Shown here piece after piece: positions 62,481-64,000 of a stretch of DNA of 64,000 nt; position 1 is the first letter of the stretch, and each line of letters begins with the position of its first letter. The translations under genes were made by a program, and so were the position numbers. Below the pieces are notes generated by a model. It did no database searches, had not been told where the DNA came from, and worked only from the letters and a program-made list of their open reading frames with translations. The stretch is from Arctopsyche grandis (Eukaryota; Arthropoda; Insecta; Trichoptera; Hydropsychidae). Location: positions 6,975,001-7,039,000 of the forward strand of contig NC_135366.1 of assembly GCF_051622035.1 (NCBI RefSeq), in the 5' to 3' direction.

Positions 62481-63127
62481 ACGTTAAGGTAAGCCGGAAT
62501 TAAAAGAGATTGAGAAGAGCAGAATTAACTCTGTTATTTGAACACTGTGAGACAAATGTTTGGAATCTGAATCGATATGATTTACATCTGCTAAAATTAT
62601 ATTGTATAAGCTTTTCATCTCATAGTAATTTTGCCCAGTATTTGAACGTCACCATTTAAGGTTCAAATATTTTGATATTTATTCAAATTAATAAAACTAA
62701 CAAGATATTTTCAGTATTTTTTAAAAATACATACATATAATTTTATGTATTTAAAATACATACATAAATTTATATAATTTGCATAAATACATTCTTTATT
62801 CCCTAAAATCTCTTATATTTTTAAAATTTTTGTATTGCAAGCTAAAAAAATCACTTTTCCAATATTTTGTTCACATTACTATAGCCAAATAATCAAACTC
62901 TTATTTTAAAAACTTATTGACCTTTCATAAATTTATCTATCCACGATTATGCATTTTTTTACTGCATCATACTAAAAAAAAGTTGTAAAAAGTAATACAA
63001 AAACTAATGTTATAAATGTTCCAGTAAATGCCTTTAAAAAAATATAATAATTCACGTGCGATATTTGTGGTGCGCTTCGCTTTGCGCGGAGTGTACATTA
63101 CATACATACATATGTATGTATGTATGT
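62481..63127. other. AT-rich spacer
   Basis: No feature recognised. A perfect catacatacatatgtatgtatgtatg microsatellite ends it. Confidence 0.5.
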
Positions 63128-63272
63128 GTCTCCTAGGTCGATCGTTTCCTATCAGATTTTGTCAATTTATATGATTTCATTGTTGAAATGATCCCTACCA
63201 AATTAGCCACCTACCATTTTTTGTCGCAATGGGGTAATCCCGTAATGACACATTGGAAAAAATAAATAAAAA
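63128..63272 (+). repeat. tRNA-derived SINE 3' part
   Basis: Body cctaggtcgatcgtttccta, tgatttcattgttgaaatga. The 3' end gtcgcaatggggtaatcccg and taatgacacattgg is followed by aaataaataaa. The tRNA-like head is replaced by a microsatellite. Confidence 0.7.
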
Positions 63273-64000
63273 GTATATACATTTCCATTTTAACCTATTG
63301 ATTTTCACCGCGACACATATGTTAGCCACGTCAGATGTTCTCAGCCGTCGTTTCCTCAGCATTTTGAAATACAATGTGAAACGCATATTTTGGAGCCGGT
63401 CCAGAGCCGGCAAAACCAGGTAATAACGAAAACGAAAATAGAACGCATAGATCACTCTCGTTCGAGCGTTTCGTCTCTCGTCCACAACGTTCGACCGTGA
63501 CGTTAGCAGAGGTGCGTTAGTATATTTATATACACATCCATTTATTCGATATAAATTCGACCCAGCCGATTGAGAAACACTGACATTGGTCGTTTATTTT
63601 TAGTTGACCCGCTTCTGTATTCAGCGACATGTCGTTTCGACCCGCCTTTAAATTTAGATCATAATCGATCGATCGTCGCTTCGCGTCCATTTCTATTTAT
63701 AAAAATCGCACCTCCCTCATCATCAAGTATAATATTATATGATATAATATACGTATAATAATAGTCGGGAGAGCTTAACCCCCGGTCGGTCAAGGGACGC
63801 TCTTTAGTGTTTACCTTAACTTAAGATGTAAATTAGGAGGCGAGGTAGTTGGATTTAAAACCAACAACGTACACCCAACTAATCCCTTACTTTGAGAGAG
63901 AATTATTGAACGTTGGATGGACAGTGAAGACTGAAAAGACCCCTAGAGAACTAATTAAAAATAATAATACTATCAAGTAATTAAAAATACATACTATATT
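63273..64000. other. CG-richer non-coding end of the window
   Basis: Contains gagccggtccagagccggca and other CG-containing words up to about 63890. It could be the edge of a gene or regulatory region beyond the window. No coding domain recognised. Confidence 0.4.

Overview
The window is AT-rich animal nuclear DNA, most probably from an insect. Coding exons are split by GT-AG introns, (CATA)n/(TA)n microsatellites are everywhere, and the mobile elements (jockey-type, RTE, pogo, piggyBac-like, Helitron, tRNA-derived SINEs) are the set found in insect genomes. I cannot name the order or species. There is no rRNA gene, no free-standing tRNA gene, no CRISPR array and no prokaryotic operon.

Region 1 to 10 kb holds the only recognisable host gene. 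Seven consecutive in-phase exons (3169-9103, + strand) encode the C-terminal ~519 residues of a two-pore-domain potassium (K2P/TWIK-like) channel: a very long cytoplasmic loop, then M3, the second pore loop with a GFGD filter, M4 and an acidic tail. The first half (M1-P1-M2) must lie left of the window. Its introns hold a piggyBac-like element with a hAT-like repeat nested in it, several tRNA-derived SINEs and a long (TA)n tract.

Region 10 to 34 kb is a gene desert of layered repeats. It contains a CACTA-like 581-bp element, SINE copies on both strands, 3' fragments of several LINE families, a decayed pogo/Tigger transposase, a non-autonomous Helitron, and a SINE split by a TTAA-flanked MITE. 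Short CG-richer patches with palindromic TTTTCC/GGAAAA motifs recur between the repeats.

Region 34.5 to 39.2 kb is the clearest find: a complete jockey-clade non-LTR retrotransposon (34892-39214) with perfect 14-bp target-site duplications. Both ORFs are open (gag-like zinc-knuckle protein; endonuclease plus reverse transcriptase), and an initiator and a DPE sit at exact spacing at its 5' end. It landed at the edge of a 382-bp foldback element. Two 5'-truncated relatives lie at 17.3 kb and 53.7 kb.

Region 39 to 64 kb is again mostly desert. It has a possible two-exon orphan membrane-protein gene (41278-42995), four copies of a ~260-bp MITE family, a second Helitron, a possible terminal exon on the minus strand (48393-48557), a TATA-plus-initiator promoter that may belong to a solo LTR (near 53.1 kb), and a mosaic of RTE and another LINE at 58.5-59.3 kb.

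Across the window, several SINE and LINE families end in the same kind of 3' hairpin: the loop is similar and the stem bases change in compensating pairs. This suggests one LINE machinery mobilises them through a shared RNA structure.
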